DNA from: JAVBOW01 sp031550615
GTDB lineage: Bacteria > Bacteroidota > Bacteroidia > Bacteroidales > Rikenellaceae
Reading direction: 5' to 3'
Assembly: GCA_031550615.1 (NCBI GenBank)
Contig: JAVBOL010000010.1
Span: forward strand, 1 to 60,617
Length of the DNA stretch: 60,617 bases
Both the position numbers and the translations under genes were made by a program. The stretch's first letter is position 1; each line of letters opens with the position of its first letter. Below, piece after piece: positions 15,603-24,300 of the stretch. Below the pieces are notes generated by a model that worked only from the letters and a program-made list of their open reading frames with translations, was not told the origin of the DNA and ran no database searches.

Positions 15603-16625
15603 TTATTTTTCGATGTTCTTTACCAGTTGCGCCACGATGTTCTGCAAGCCGCCGTTATAAGCCTTGAGCCCGGCGCGCGTGTAGTCGAGCCCGCCGCCTT
15701 TGATGTCGGTGAAGGCATTCCTGTATATTTCGCGCCCGGTGCGCTGCTCGATCAGGGATGTCTCCGCGTCGAGGTATGCGAAAAATATTCCGTCCACGTC
15801 GCTTCCCTTGCGCGTGGATGCCGTTATGTAGAGCAGCCAGTCGGCCTCAGCCTTGTTCTCGGTGAAACTGCAACCGTGGTTTGAAAGCTCGGCTTTGAGT
15901 TTGGGCGATAACAGGCTCACCGGTTGGCCGAAATTATCTTCCTTTGCGATGACGCACACCTTGATCGCGGACTGCATGCGCGAAACGGCGCTGCGGGCCT
16001 CGGAGAGTAGTTTCTGCGCAAGTGCGGACTGTGCGGCGGGGGTGTCGCCGCCGTCTATGGCGATCAGCAGCGACTGGGGCAGCGCCAGGGTCTGCAGCAG
16101 TGCAAGGGCGGTTTCATATTCTTTCTTCGCCCGGCTTTTATTGTTTTCCACCTCGGCGTTATAGCCATCCTGTAGCATGGCGTCCGCCCTCTGGATGGCC
16201 ATTGCGATGGTGGCGGAATAGAAGCCTTTCACTTCGGCCTTATCCGCCCAGGCGAAAGCCATACCTGTGCGCGACGGGGCGTCGTAGTAGTACTCGATCT
16301 TCAGGCCGTTGATATCGGCGTTCGCGAAAGTCGCGGAGCTGGCCGTGTAGTCTTCGGTGAAGACCCCGGCGCGCTCGCTCTTCTGCATAGTTTTGGCGCT
16401 GCTTACGCTCACCATTATGCCTTCGATCAGCTCTGATTTCGCGGATGCCTTCAATTCGGCGGCGAACGAGGTGCTGTTAGCGCCGGTGTTGACCGCGTAG
16501 CCGGTCAGATATTTGGAGCGGGGATAGTCGCCGCTTCTGAATTCGTCGTTGACCCACGCGGGCTTTTGCGCGAAGCATGTCGCCGTGGCAAGGATCAGAA
16601 CGCAAGCGGATATTGTGATCTTCAT
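15603..16625 (-). CDS. Exported LPP20-like protein of an envelope operon
   Basis: Function unknown. 340 residues with a type I signal peptide (MKITISACVLILATATCFAQ, cleavage after Ala-Gln). The mature N-terminus (KPAWVNDEFRSGDYPRSKYLTGYA, then a Lys/Glu/Ala-rich helix) resembles the LPP20/FlgP-like superfamily. Residues about 155-225 form a helical, repeat-like Ala/Glu segment (KKEYETALALLQTLALP). The C-terminal part (SAIKVCVIAKEDNFG..., DWLLYITASTRKG) looks like a second alpha/beta domain. It ends a four-gene minus-strand cluster, 4 bases after the CsgG/LpoB-like gene. The composition suggests a periplasmic partner of that protein. Confidence 0.7.
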   Translation of the reverse strand: MKITISACVLILATATCFAQKPAWVNDEFRSGDYPRSKYLTGYAVNTGANSTSFAAELKASAKSELIEGIMVSVSSAKTMQKSERAGVFTEDYTASSATFANADINGLKIEYYYDAPSRTGMAFAWADKAEVKGFYSATIAMAIQRADAMLQDGYNAEVENNKSRAKKEYETALALLQTLALPQSLLIAIDGGDTPAAQSALAQKLLSEARSAVSRMQSAIKVCVIAKEDNFGQPVSLLSPKLKAELSNHGCSFTENKAEADWLLYITASTRKGSDVDGIFFAYLDAETSLIEQRTGREIYRNAFTDIKGGGLDYTRAGLKAYNGGLQNIVAQLVKNIEK

Positions 16626-16629
16626 ATAG

Positions 16630-17511
16630 TTATTTTATTCTCAGGCCATAACCGAAGCCTGTTTTGATGTACTCGAAGATAAATTCGTTGCTTTTGGATG
16701 TTTTGATACTGAAAGACTGCTCTGCAACGCCCTTCGACCATTCCGTCTTTACCGTGTGGGTAGTCCCGCTTGTTTCGAAGCAGAGGTCGAAACCATTGTT
16801 AAGATCGCCCTCCCCGACTTTTTTGCCGTCGACGTAGATCGTTACCTCGGGGTTCTGGGAGGCGGTGTATCCCTGGAAATAAAGCCTCGCTTCATTGGGC
16901 GAAACAGATATTGCCGGCGCAGGTTCTGCCCTGGGCTCTTTTTGCGGTTTCGTGGCGTTGCCTAAAGCGCCTATGCCGGCGCCTAACATTGAACCGATTG
17001 CCGATTTGCGCTCACCTGACACCGTGGGTTGCTCTGGTGCGCCGGATATATTCACGAGCTTTAAGGTCATCGGGGTGATTACGTTCAGGATCTCTGTCAA
17101 TTCCACGAGTTTTGTCTGCTGGCTTTCTATGTTTGCGCTTATCACGTCGATCATTTTCAGGCTCAGCATCGCCTGTTTGCCAACGCCGGACATCACCGAG
17201 AGCACGACCTTGTTAGCCCCGGCAAGTTTTCCGAGTTCGCTGACCTGGGATTCGGAGACCATTCCCGAATTGGAGAATTTCTGCTCTTTTATGATCTTTT
17301 CTATCAGCGAGCGTTCGATTATCGTATATTGGCCTGTATTTACGAGCGTCGCGCTGACCATCTCCCTGACCATAACTCCGTGCCCTTCGTCGAGCGTGCT
17401 TCCGCTGATCGAAGGGTCGAAAACGGCGACGCGCAATTTATCCTGCGCGCCGGCATGCAGCGAAGTGATCGTTAAGATTAGAAACAGAATCCGTTGAAGG
17501 TTACCGCTCAT
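16630..17511 (-). CDS. CsgG/LpoB-like exported protein
   Basis: Secreted protein of 293 residues: signal peptide about 1-22 (LFLILTITSLHAGAQ), then a CsgG/penicillin-binding-protein-activator (LpoB)-like domain (LRVAVFDPSISGSTLDEGHGVMVREMV, then YTIIERSLIEKIIKEQKF, LAGANKVVLSVMSG). A Gly/Ala/Pro linker with KPQKEPRAEPAPA (~205-217) precedes a C-terminal beta-sandwich (ARLYFQGYTASQNPEVTIYVDGKKVGEGDL). CsgG-fold proteins build outer-membrane channels or activate peptidoglycan synthases. There is no lipobox Cys, so this one is probably soluble in the periplasm. It is 4 bases upstream of the 340-residue protein and downstream of a hairpin at 17535. Confidence 0.75.
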   Translation of the reverse strand: MSGNLQRILFLILTITSLHAGAQDKLRVAVFDPSISGSTLDEGHGVMVREMVSATLVNTGQYTIIERSLIEKIIKEQKFSNSGMVSESQVSELGKLAGANKVVLSVMSGVGKQAMLSLKMIDVISANIESQQTKLVELTEILNVITPMTLKLVNISGAPEQPTVSGERKSAIGSMLGAGIGALGNATKPQKEPRAEPAPAISVSPNEARLYFQGYTASQNPEVTIYVDGKKVGEGDLNNGFDLCFETSGTTHTVKTEWSKGVAEQSFSIKTSKSNEFIFEYIKTGFGYGLRIK

Positions 17512-17534
17512 CTGCCTGTCTTTTTAAAATATAC

Positions 17535-17562
17535 CGGGAGCCGCCTGTCGCAGCGGCTCCCG
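17535..17562 (-). terminator. Hairpin between beta-barrel and CsgG-like genes
   Basis: CGGGAGCCGC (17535-17544) pairs perfectly with GCGGCTCCCG (17553-17562). On the minus strand it is followed by GTATATTTTAAAAA. It lies in the 66-bp gap inside the cluster, so it is probably a partial terminator or attenuator setting gene dosage. Confidence 0.65.
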
Positions 17563-17577
17563 ATACGTCGGTTATGA

Positions 17578-18108
17578 TTAGAAAATGTAGCTGATGCCAA
17601 GGAATAACGAGCCTATGGTCGCTTCGAAATAATCATCGCCGAGCACGTTGGTCAGCCCCTGCTGATAACCGGCTTCTAATTTGAACCGGTTGACGTTTAT
17701 ACCGCCCACAAAGCCGAGCCCGGCGTTGAATGAATTGAACATGTCTTCCGAGTCGGCTAATTTTATGCCCATGTAGGGACCGGCCTGTGCATAGAATGAC
17801 AATCCTGCTACCGGGAAAGAGTAGCCGATGTAAGCAGGCACTTCCAGATACGAAACCGAAAGTTCTTCACCGACGTCGAAACGCTTTACGCTGTAGGCAA
17901 GCCCGGAGTTGAGGTACCAATTGTTCTTAATGGGTTTGTACATTACCACGCCGGCTTCTATCCCGGCGCCGCCGTTTGCCGTATAGCCGGTCTCTACCTG
18001 GATGGTCGAGAGACAAAGTCCTACGCGACCGCCCCAGACGGTTTGGGCGTTGGAAGTGAATACACCTGCGACGGTTACAAAGCAGATTGCGAGAAAAAGT
18101 TTTTTCAT
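17578..18108 (-). CDS. Small outer-membrane beta-barrel protein
   Basis: 176 residues with signal peptide MKKLFLAICFVTVAGVFTSNAQ and about eight alternating amphipathic strands. The C-terminus is Phe after an aromatic strand (SLFLGISYIF), a typical outer-membrane barrel end. It resembles the PorT/OmpX-like 'outer membrane protein beta-barrel' family of Bacteroidetes (GGRVGLCLSTIQVETGY, YAQAGPYMGIKL, FVGGINVNRFKLEAGYQQGL). No catalytic function is evident. It lies between the lipoprotein gene (36 bases upstream) and the CsgG-like gene. Confidence 0.8.
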   Translation of the reverse strand: MKKLFLAICFVTVAGVFTSNAQTVWGGRVGLCLSTIQVETGYTANGGAGIEAGVVMYKPIKNNWYLNSGLAYSVKRFDVGEELSVSYLEVPAYIGYSFPVAGLSFYAQAGPYMGIKLADSEDMFNSFNAGLGFVGGINVNRFKLEAGYQQGLTNVLGDDYFEATIGSLFLGISYIF

Positions 18109-18144
18109 GATTGGGTTGATTTAGTTGATTTGGTTGTTATAATT

Positions 18145-18714
18145 CTAATGCTCCTTTGCCATTGCGGCCATTTCGGCGTCGAAATGCTTGCGGAATTTTT
18201 CGCGGTTATAGATCGTTTCCAGCTTTTTGTCGGCCTCGGCGTTGCGGTCGATGGCGGCAAATACCTGGTCTTTGCGCGTTTCTACGGCCATGTAGTATTT
18301 GTACATACCGTCGGTGGTCATCGTCGCCTTGCTGCAGGCTATCGTGATATTGGACATCTGCTGTTTTACCACTTCATGTCCCATCGACTCGAATGATTGG
18401 GCAAAGTCGGACGGTTTTTGTCCAGCGTCGTTTACGTAGCGCTCGGCGACGCGTTTGATAAGGGATGAAATACTTCCGGCCATTTCGGTGTTCGCGTTCA
18501 TGCGCGCCTTTTCCCGGGCGGTGTTAAGGTCCTTGCTCTGACTGAACCCGACTCCCCTGAAAAACTCGGCATCAGAAACGAAATTTTCGCATGGAGCGAC
18601 GACATCGACCTCTTTGTTGACCTGCGTGATCTGTGCGGGTTTCGTTGTGCCGCACCCTGCAAGAAGGCCGCACATAAATGTCAGTGACATCAGGCATTTG
18701 GTAATTTTTTTCAT
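18145..18714 (-). CDS. LPP20-like lipoprotein
   Basis: 189-residue lipoprotein. The signal peptide ends in the lipobox LLAGC (Cys21). The mature part contains AEFFRGVGFSQSKDLNTAREKARMNANTEMAGSI, the pattern of the LPP20-like fold (GxG strand, then a long Ala-rich helix). The C-terminal helix is charged. First gene of the minus-strand cluster: lipoprotein, beta-barrel, CsgG-like, LPP20-like. Similar combinations occur around CsgG-type secretion and in flagellar-type outer-membrane accessory proteins, but no flagellar genes are seen. The role is unknown. Confidence 0.75.
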   Translation of the reverse strand: MKKITKCLMSLTFMCGLLAGCGTTKPAQITQVNKEVDVVAPCENFVSDAEFFRGVGFSQSKDLNTAREKARMNANTEMAGSISSLIKRVAERYVNDAGQKPSDFAQSFESMGHEVVKQQMSNITIACSKATMTTDGMYKYYMAVETRKDQVFAAIDRNAEADKKLETIYNREKFRKHFDAEMAAMAKEH

Positions 18715-18834
18715 TTGTTTTTCGTTTTTATAGTGAATTAAGTGGTGGTCTGGCGATATAGATGGCGTTTTTTACAAGGACGGATCAAACAAAATTCATA
18801 ACTTAATGACGCGAAAGTAAATGGTTTTTTCATT

Positions 18835-18864
18835 AGAAACAAATATTTCTGAAATTTTGTTTCT
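18835..18864 (+). promoter_or_regulatory. 30-bp palindrome, candidate operator for the XRE regulator
   Basis: AGAAACAAA (18835-18843) and TTTGTTTCT (18856-18864) are perfect inverted repeats around a second palindrome, ATTTC-T-GAAAT (18845-18855). It ends 17 bases before the regulator's ATG and lies between two divergent transcription units. Autoregulation, or control of the envelope cluster, is inferred. Confidence 0.6.
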
Positions 18865-18881
18865 GTACATGAGGGGGTTCG

Positions 18882-19184
18882 ATGAATTATTCCAGGATTA
18901 AAATATTGCTCGAAGAGCGAAAAATCACGCTGAGAGAGCTCTGCCGTGAGGTGGAGATAACAGAGCAGGGTTTTCATCAGATGGTCCGCAACCGCAGTAT
19001 GAAAGTCGAGGTGCTCGAGCGTATCTCCGTTTTCTTCGATGTGCCCGTTTCGTTTTGGTTCGATGAGGCGACCCAAGACCACTCCGCACCGGAGCGACCC
19101 GTAACGCCGTTCGAGAGGATAGACAATATTACCGGACAACTCAACGAGCTGCTCAAGTCTATATTAAAGGGTGAGAAAAAATAA
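18882..19184 (+). CDS. XRE-family helix-turn-helix regulator
   Basis: 100-residue DNA-binding protein. Residues 4-60 form a five-helix HTH of the Cro/CI type: IKILLEERKITLRELCREVEITEQGFHQMVRNRSMKVEVLERISVFFDVPVSFW. The C-terminal ~40 residues (PFERIDNITGQLNELLKSILKG) could be a short dimerisation helix. It is divergent from the envelope cluster, with a palindrome just upstream, and followed by a strong terminator. Its regulon is unknown. The neighbouring lipoprotein operon is the natural candidate. Confidence 0.82.
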   Translation: MNYSRIKILLEERKITLRELCREVEITEQGFHQMVRNRSMKVEVLERISVFFDVPVSFWFDEATQDHSAPERPVTPFERIDNITGQLNELLKSILKGEKK

Positions 19185-19260
19185 TTTCTGCATTGAAAAC
19201 CGGCAAGCCGCCTTGGGGATCCACCCTGAAAGTTTGAACGGTTAGATAAAATCAGAGGAG

Positions 19261-19292
19261 ATCAGCCCGGTGTAGCCCGGGCTGATTTTTTT
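19261..19292 (+). terminator. Intrinsic terminator after the XRE gene
   Basis: ATCAGCCCGG (19261-19270) pairs with CCGGGCTGAT (19277-19286) and is followed by seven T residues. It insulates the sigma-factor gene downstream. Confidence 0.88.
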
Positions 19293-19344
19293 GCGCATTC
19301 CGCGACTGTCTGACAGCGCGCGGCTGTTGTTATTTGTTTTTCAC

Positions 19345-19352
19345 TATATTTG
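19345..19352 (+). promoter_or_regulatory. -7 box for the ECF sigma gene
   Basis: TATATTTG, 31 bases before the ATG at 19384. TTG at 19327-19329 is too close (15 bases) to be a standard partner. Confidence 0.45.
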
Positions 19353-19383
19353 TGAACGCAAAACGGGCGGGGAACCGGAATAT

Positions 19384-19944
19384 ATGGGCAGTGATCTGGA
19401 AATATTCGACTCTCTATTCTTACATTACCGGCAACGCCTGGTACGCTTCGCCGTCACCTACCTTGCTGACGAAGCGGCGGCAGAGGATATCGTGATGGAG
19501 AGTTTTATGGGGTACTGGGAGCGGCACTCGTCGCTGGCGCCCGGCACCAACCCGGCCGCCTACATAATGGCCTCCGTCCGCAACCGCTGCCTGAACCATC
19601 TGCGCGACGAGGCGGTGCGGCGCAGGGTCCGCGAGGATATACAGTCCACGGGTTACCGTTACCTGCAATCGCGCATCGAAACGCTCGAAGTTTGCGACCC
19701 CGAGAGGATATTCTCGCAGGAGGCCGAGCAGATCGTGCGCAAAACGCTCGAAAGTCTGCCGGAAAATGTGCGCAGGGCGTTTGAGATGAGCCGTTTCGAC
19801 GGCATGACCCATAAACGGATCGCCGTGGAGCTGGACATTCCGCAACGCACGGTCGAGTTCTTCATATCCAAAGCTATGACCCTGCTGAGGGCCTCGTTGA
19901 AAGATTATCTGCCGGCGCTACTTGTGCTGTTGCAACTGCGTTGA
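19384..19944 (+). CDS. ECF RNA polymerase sigma factor (FecI-like, PUL-associated)
   Basis: Alternative sigma factor predicted to switch on the SusC/SusD locus downstream. ATG 19384 (MGSDLEIFDSLFLHYRQRLV, 186 residues) is chosen over a TTG at 19291 that lies in the terminator and promoter region. Region 2 is FAVTYLADEAAAEDIVMESFMGYW. Region 4 is LESLPENVRRAFEMSRFDGMTHKRIAVELDIPQRTVEFFISKAM, with the recognition helix at about residues 150-170. No C-terminal extension. The anti-sigma gene lies 297 bases downstream, separated by palindromic repeat copy C, an unusually large gap for this pair. Confidence 0.93.
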   Translation: MGSDLEIFDSLFLHYRQRLVRFAVTYLADEAAAEDIVMESFMGYWERHSSLAPGTNPAAYIMASVRNRCLNHLRDEAVRRRVREDIQSTGYRYLQSRIETLEVCDPERIFSQEAEQIVRKTLESLPENVRRAFEMSRFDGMTHKRIAVELDIPQRTVEFFISKAMTLLRASLKDYLPALLVLLQLR

Positions 19945-19963
19945 GGCGATCTGTTTCAATTCT

Positions 19964-20097
19964 TTGTTGGCTGCACATATTGCACGCCGCTTTTCACTAA
20001 TCCTCCTCATTCCAATTCCTCACGTACACGAGTACGCTCCGGTTTGGAATTCAGACGATAAGCAAAAAATCGACGCACACTATGCACAGCTGCGTTC
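19964..20097 (+). repeat. Stop-codon-proximal palindromic repeat, copy C
   Basis: Starts 20 bases after the sigma-factor stop, same orientation. The core stem CGTAC 20023-20027 with GTACG 20032-20036 and middle stem ATTCCAA 20009-20015 with TTGGAAT 20044-20050 differ from the other copies on both sides at once, keeping the pairing. TCCTCAC and CTCCGG flank the core. Confidence 0.85.
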
Positions 20098-20241
20098 CCA
20101 AAAGTGATCCCTCTCTGGAAGAACACGCTCTTATAAGCCAACCTATTTCATGGAATGATCCTGTTGAGGCGTTTTCGCTTTTTTTGAAAAAATCTTCGTT
20201 TCGGACTGCGGTATCGGCTGCCCGGCGTGTTACTATTATAT

Positions 20242-21180
20242 ATGGATCAAGAGAAATTGTACAGGTATTTCGCCGGAGAGGCCGGTGAAACAGAGAAAAA
20301 AGAGGTGTTGGACTGGGTGGACGCATCCCCCGGTAACCGCCGTGAACTGCTCAGGGATAGGCAGTTGTTCGATTCGCTGCTCATGCTGGGAGGGAAGGCC
20401 TCCAGGCCCGCAACCGCTCCCCGTTCGGGACGCAGCCGCATATTGGGCGCGGTGTCGCGCTATGCCGCCGCCGTGCTGCTCACCGCCGGGGTCTGCTCGG
20501 CGTATTTCCTGGGCGGACGGTGGACTGCACACGCCACGGGGTCGAATATCGTTTCGGTACAGGCCGGCCAGCGGGTCGAGGTGGCGCTTCCCGACGGCAC
20601 GAAGGTACAGGTCAACGCCCTCTCGCGGCTTGAGTATCCCGCGGTGTTCTCCGGCGGGGTGCGCGAGGTGAAACTCACCGGCGAAGCCTTCTTCGAGGTG
20701 GCGCACGACCCGTCGAATCCCTTTATAGTACAGGCCGGCGGTTGCAGCGTCCAGGCGTTGGGAACATCATTCAACGTCGACGCCTACGGGGGCGGCGGGG
20801 AGTTCATCGCCTCGCTGGTCACAGGGCGCATACGGGTGACGGACAACCTCACCCGTGAGGCTGTGGAGTTGCAACCCGGTGAGCGGACACGCTACGACGG
20901 CGGAAAACTGGTGGTCGAAACGGCCCCCAGGAACGAGGCGTTCCTCTGGCGCGATGGCATTATCGCTTATGAGAGCGTGTCTTTCGACGAGATGATGCGC
21001 GAATTCGAAAAATATTTCGGCGTGAAGATACACAACCAGCGCACCAAAACCCCGGAAAAGCTCTTCTCGGGCAAGATCAGGGTTAAGGACGGCCTCGACC
21101 ATGCCATGTGGGTGCTTCAGCGCAGCGACAATTTCACCTACCGTTGGAGCGAGGGCCGCGACGAGATATTCCTGAAATAA
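20242..21180 (+). CDS. FecR-type anti-sigma factor
   Basis: Inner-membrane anti-sigma factor that holds the ECF sigma until signalled by the outer-membrane receptor. ATG 20242 (MDQEKLYRYFAGEAGETEKK, 312 residues) is preferred over GTG 20227. The cytoplasmic sigma-binding part is residues 1-75, with one membrane helix at about 77-95 (YAAAVLLTAGVCSAYFLGG). The periplasmic FecR domain (VSVQAGQRVEVALPDGTKVQVNALSRLEYP, GEAFFEVAHDPSNPFIV) is followed by the C-terminal DUF4974-like domain (FDEMMREFEKYFGVKIH). It is paired with a SusC that carries an STN domain, its expected signalling partner. Confidence 0.95.
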   Translation: MDQEKLYRYFAGEAGETEKKEVLDWVDASPGNRRELLRDRQLFDSLLMLGGKASRPATAPRSGRSRILGAVSRYAAAVLLTAGVCSAYFLGGRWTAHATGSNIVSVQAGQRVEVALPDGTKVQVNALSRLEYPAVFSGGVREVKLTGEAFFEVAHDPSNPFIVQAGGCSVQALGTSFNVDAYGGGGEFIASLVTGRIRVTDNLTREAVELQPGERTRYDGGKLVVETAPRNEAFLWRDGIIAYESVSFDEMMREFEKYFGVKIHNQRTKTPEKLFSGKIRVKDGLDHAMWVLQRSDNFTYRWSEGRDEIFLK

Positions 21181-21360
21181 CCTAATCCAAAAGAAACGCT
21201 AACCCGACCAGATGCAGATAAACCGAAAACCTCCCGATTAACGTCCCGGAAAGCGACAGCCGGAAACGACGGAGCCCGAAGGTCGGCTAACCCACAGGCT
21301 CCAGAAGCGCCCCGGCCAGTTAAGTTGACAGTCTAACCACTAACTTACCAAACCACTTCA

Positions 21361-24300
21361 ATGAACAAATGTAGAAATTTTACACGGCCCAAACAAGCGC
21401 GCAGCCTGTTTTACGGACGGCTGCTGGCCCTTTTGGCATTGCTACTCGCCATGGCCACGGTCCGGGCGCAAGCCCAGACCACACCGGTCACGCTCAACCT
21501 GAAGGATGTCAGGCTGTCAGCGGCGCTGACCGAGATCGAAAAACACACCAGTTACGTATTCGCTTACGACAACAGCGTCGACGTATCGGTAGCGGTGAGC
21601 GTCACCGCGGTGAACACCCCGTTGTCGAAAGTGCTCGCCGAGCTTTTCGCCCCGCTGGGTATATCCTATGAGGTGAAGAGCAACTCGATAGTGCTTTCGG
21701 CTAAGAAAGAGGGTCTGCAACAGCCGCGCCGGATCACCGGCAGGGTCCTCGCGCTGGACGGCAAGCCCGTCGTCGGAGCTTCCGTCGTGGTCAAAGGCAC
21801 TACGACCGGCACGGCCACCGATGCCGAAGGGAACTTCGCCATCACAGTGCCGGCGGATCACAATACCCTTGCCGTCAAGTATATCGGCATGGATGGCAAA
21901 GAGGTGCAGATCGGCGCGCAGACCAGCGTGCACGTAACCCTGGAGAGCCAGGCCGTCGCGCTGGAGAGCGTCGTGGTGACCGCCCTTGGTATCAAACGCG
22001 AGGCCAAGGCGCTCAGTTATAACGTACAGAGCGTGGGCAATGAGCAGCTTACCACCGTCAAGGACGCTAACTTCGTGAACTCGCTTTCGGGCAAGGTCGC
22101 CGGCGTGACCGTCAATACCTCTTCGTCCGGTGTTGGCGGCGCCTCGAAGGTGGTGATGCGCGGCACGAAATCCATCATGCAGTCCTCCAATGCGCTCTAT
22201 GTGATAGACGGTGTGCCCATGTCGAACCTCAGCAGCGAAACCAACGCGCCTGACGGATTCGCCTCGAAGGGCAGCACCGAGGGCATCGCCGACCTCAACC
22301 CCGAGGACATCGAGTCGGTTTCGGTGCTGACCGGTGCGGCTGCTGCGGCACTTTACGGCAGCTACGCCTCGAACGGTGCGATCGTGATAACCACCAAGAA
22401 AGGTACGGTGGGTGCAATGCGCGTGAATGTGACCAGCAACACCGAAATACTCGACCCGTTCGTGATGCCGCAGTTCCAGAACCGCTACGGCACCGGCGAT
22501 ACGAGCAGCGACGTGGAAAATACCGACCGCAGCTGGGGCCGCCGGCTCAACGCGGCTAACTATATGGGTTACGACCCGGCCTCGGACTATTTCCAGCGCG
22601 GGATCGTCGGCACGGAAACGGTGTCGGTTTCGCGCGGATCGGAGCGCAACCAGGTCTACCTTTCAGCCGGTGCGGTCAACTCGCGCGGCATCGTGCCCAA
22701 CAACAGCTACGACCGCTATAACTTCACCTACCGCAGCACCTCGCAGCTCATTGACGATAAGCTGACCATGGACGTGTCGGCCAACTATATCCTGCAGAAG
22801 GATATGAACATGATAAACCAGGGCTCATATATGAACCCGCTGGTGTCGGCCTACCTCTTCCCGAGGGGCAACGACTGGGCCGAGGCGCAGATGTACGAGA
22901 GGTGGAATTCCAGCCGCAAGATCTACGAGCAGTACTGGCCCTCGGGCACGGGCGGCGACCTGACGATGCAGAACCCATACTGGATAAACAACCGCAACCT
23001 GCGCAGCAACGACAAGGACCGCTACCTGCTCAGCGCCGGGCTCGATTATAAGATCCTGCCCTGGCTCAGCGCCAAAGGGCGTATCCGCATAGACAACACC
23101 AACAACACGTACGAGGACAAGCGCTATGCGACAACCAACAACCAGCTCACCGAGGGCTCGTCGACCGGTTATTACGGTCAGCTGCTTTCCCGCGAAAAGC
23201 AAACATACGGCGATGCGCTTTTGAACATAAACAAAAATTTCTGCAAGGACTATTCGCTGCACGCCAACCTCGGCGGCTCGTTCGAGGACATACGCTACCG
23301 GTCGAGCGAAGTGCGCGGCGGACTGCGCGATGACGACAACGGCGACGGCACCCACGGTATCCCCAACCTGTTTGTCATACAGCAGCTCAGCGACAGGGTG
23401 GTCAATGCGCAGAGCGACTACCATACCCAGATGCAATCCGTCTTCGCCAGCGTCGAGATGGGTTATAAGGGCGCCTATTACCTCACCGTGACAGGCCGTA
23501 ACGACTGGCCGTCGCAGTTGGCCGGGCCCGAATCGGTAAAAAGTTCGTTCTTCTACCCCTCGGTCGGCGGCTCGGTGGTGCTCTCACAGGCGCTGCGCCT
23601 TCCACGTGCCATAAGCATGCTCAAGGTGCGCGGCTCGTGGGCGATGGTCGGCACGGCTTTCAGCCGCTACCTGGCCAATCCGACATATTTCTGGGACGAG
23701 AGCAGCAAGACATGGAAGTCGGACACCTACCTGCCCGTGTCGAACCTCAAGCCGGAGCGCACACGCTCCTGGGAGGCAGGCATCGCGATGAACTTGCTGC
23801 GCCGCTGGGACCTGGATCTGAGTTTTTACAACGCCATCACGGCAGACCAGACGCTCAATGCCAGCACCTCGGTCGGTTCGCAGGGCAAAAATATCTATAT
23901 CCAGTCGGGTGAGATACGCAACCGCGGGGTCGAGCTGTCGCTCGGTTACAAGAACTCCTGGCGCGATCTCTCATGGAGGACGAACTACACCTTCAGCGCC
24001 AACCGCAACAAGATACTCTCTATCGGCCTGAACACCATGGAGGTGGGCGGCCTGGGCCAGGCGCATTTCATCCTGCGCGAAGGCGGCACGATGGGCGATC
24101 TGTACTCTTACGTCGACCTTAAACGCGACAGCAACGGCAACATCCTTGTCGACGAGAACGGCACGATAAAGGTCGAAAGCATCGCCGACGGGGAGTGGAT
24201 CAAACTGGGCAGCGTGCTTCCCAAGGCCAACATGTCGTGGTCCAACTCTTTCGGATGGAAGAACCTCTCTGCGTCGTTCATGTTCTCGGCGCGCCTGGGC

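Noticed and set aside
21181..21360. Regulatory RNA before SusC
   Set aside because: No strong stem, terminator or TAnnTTTG box was seen in this 180-bp gap; nothing is claimed there.
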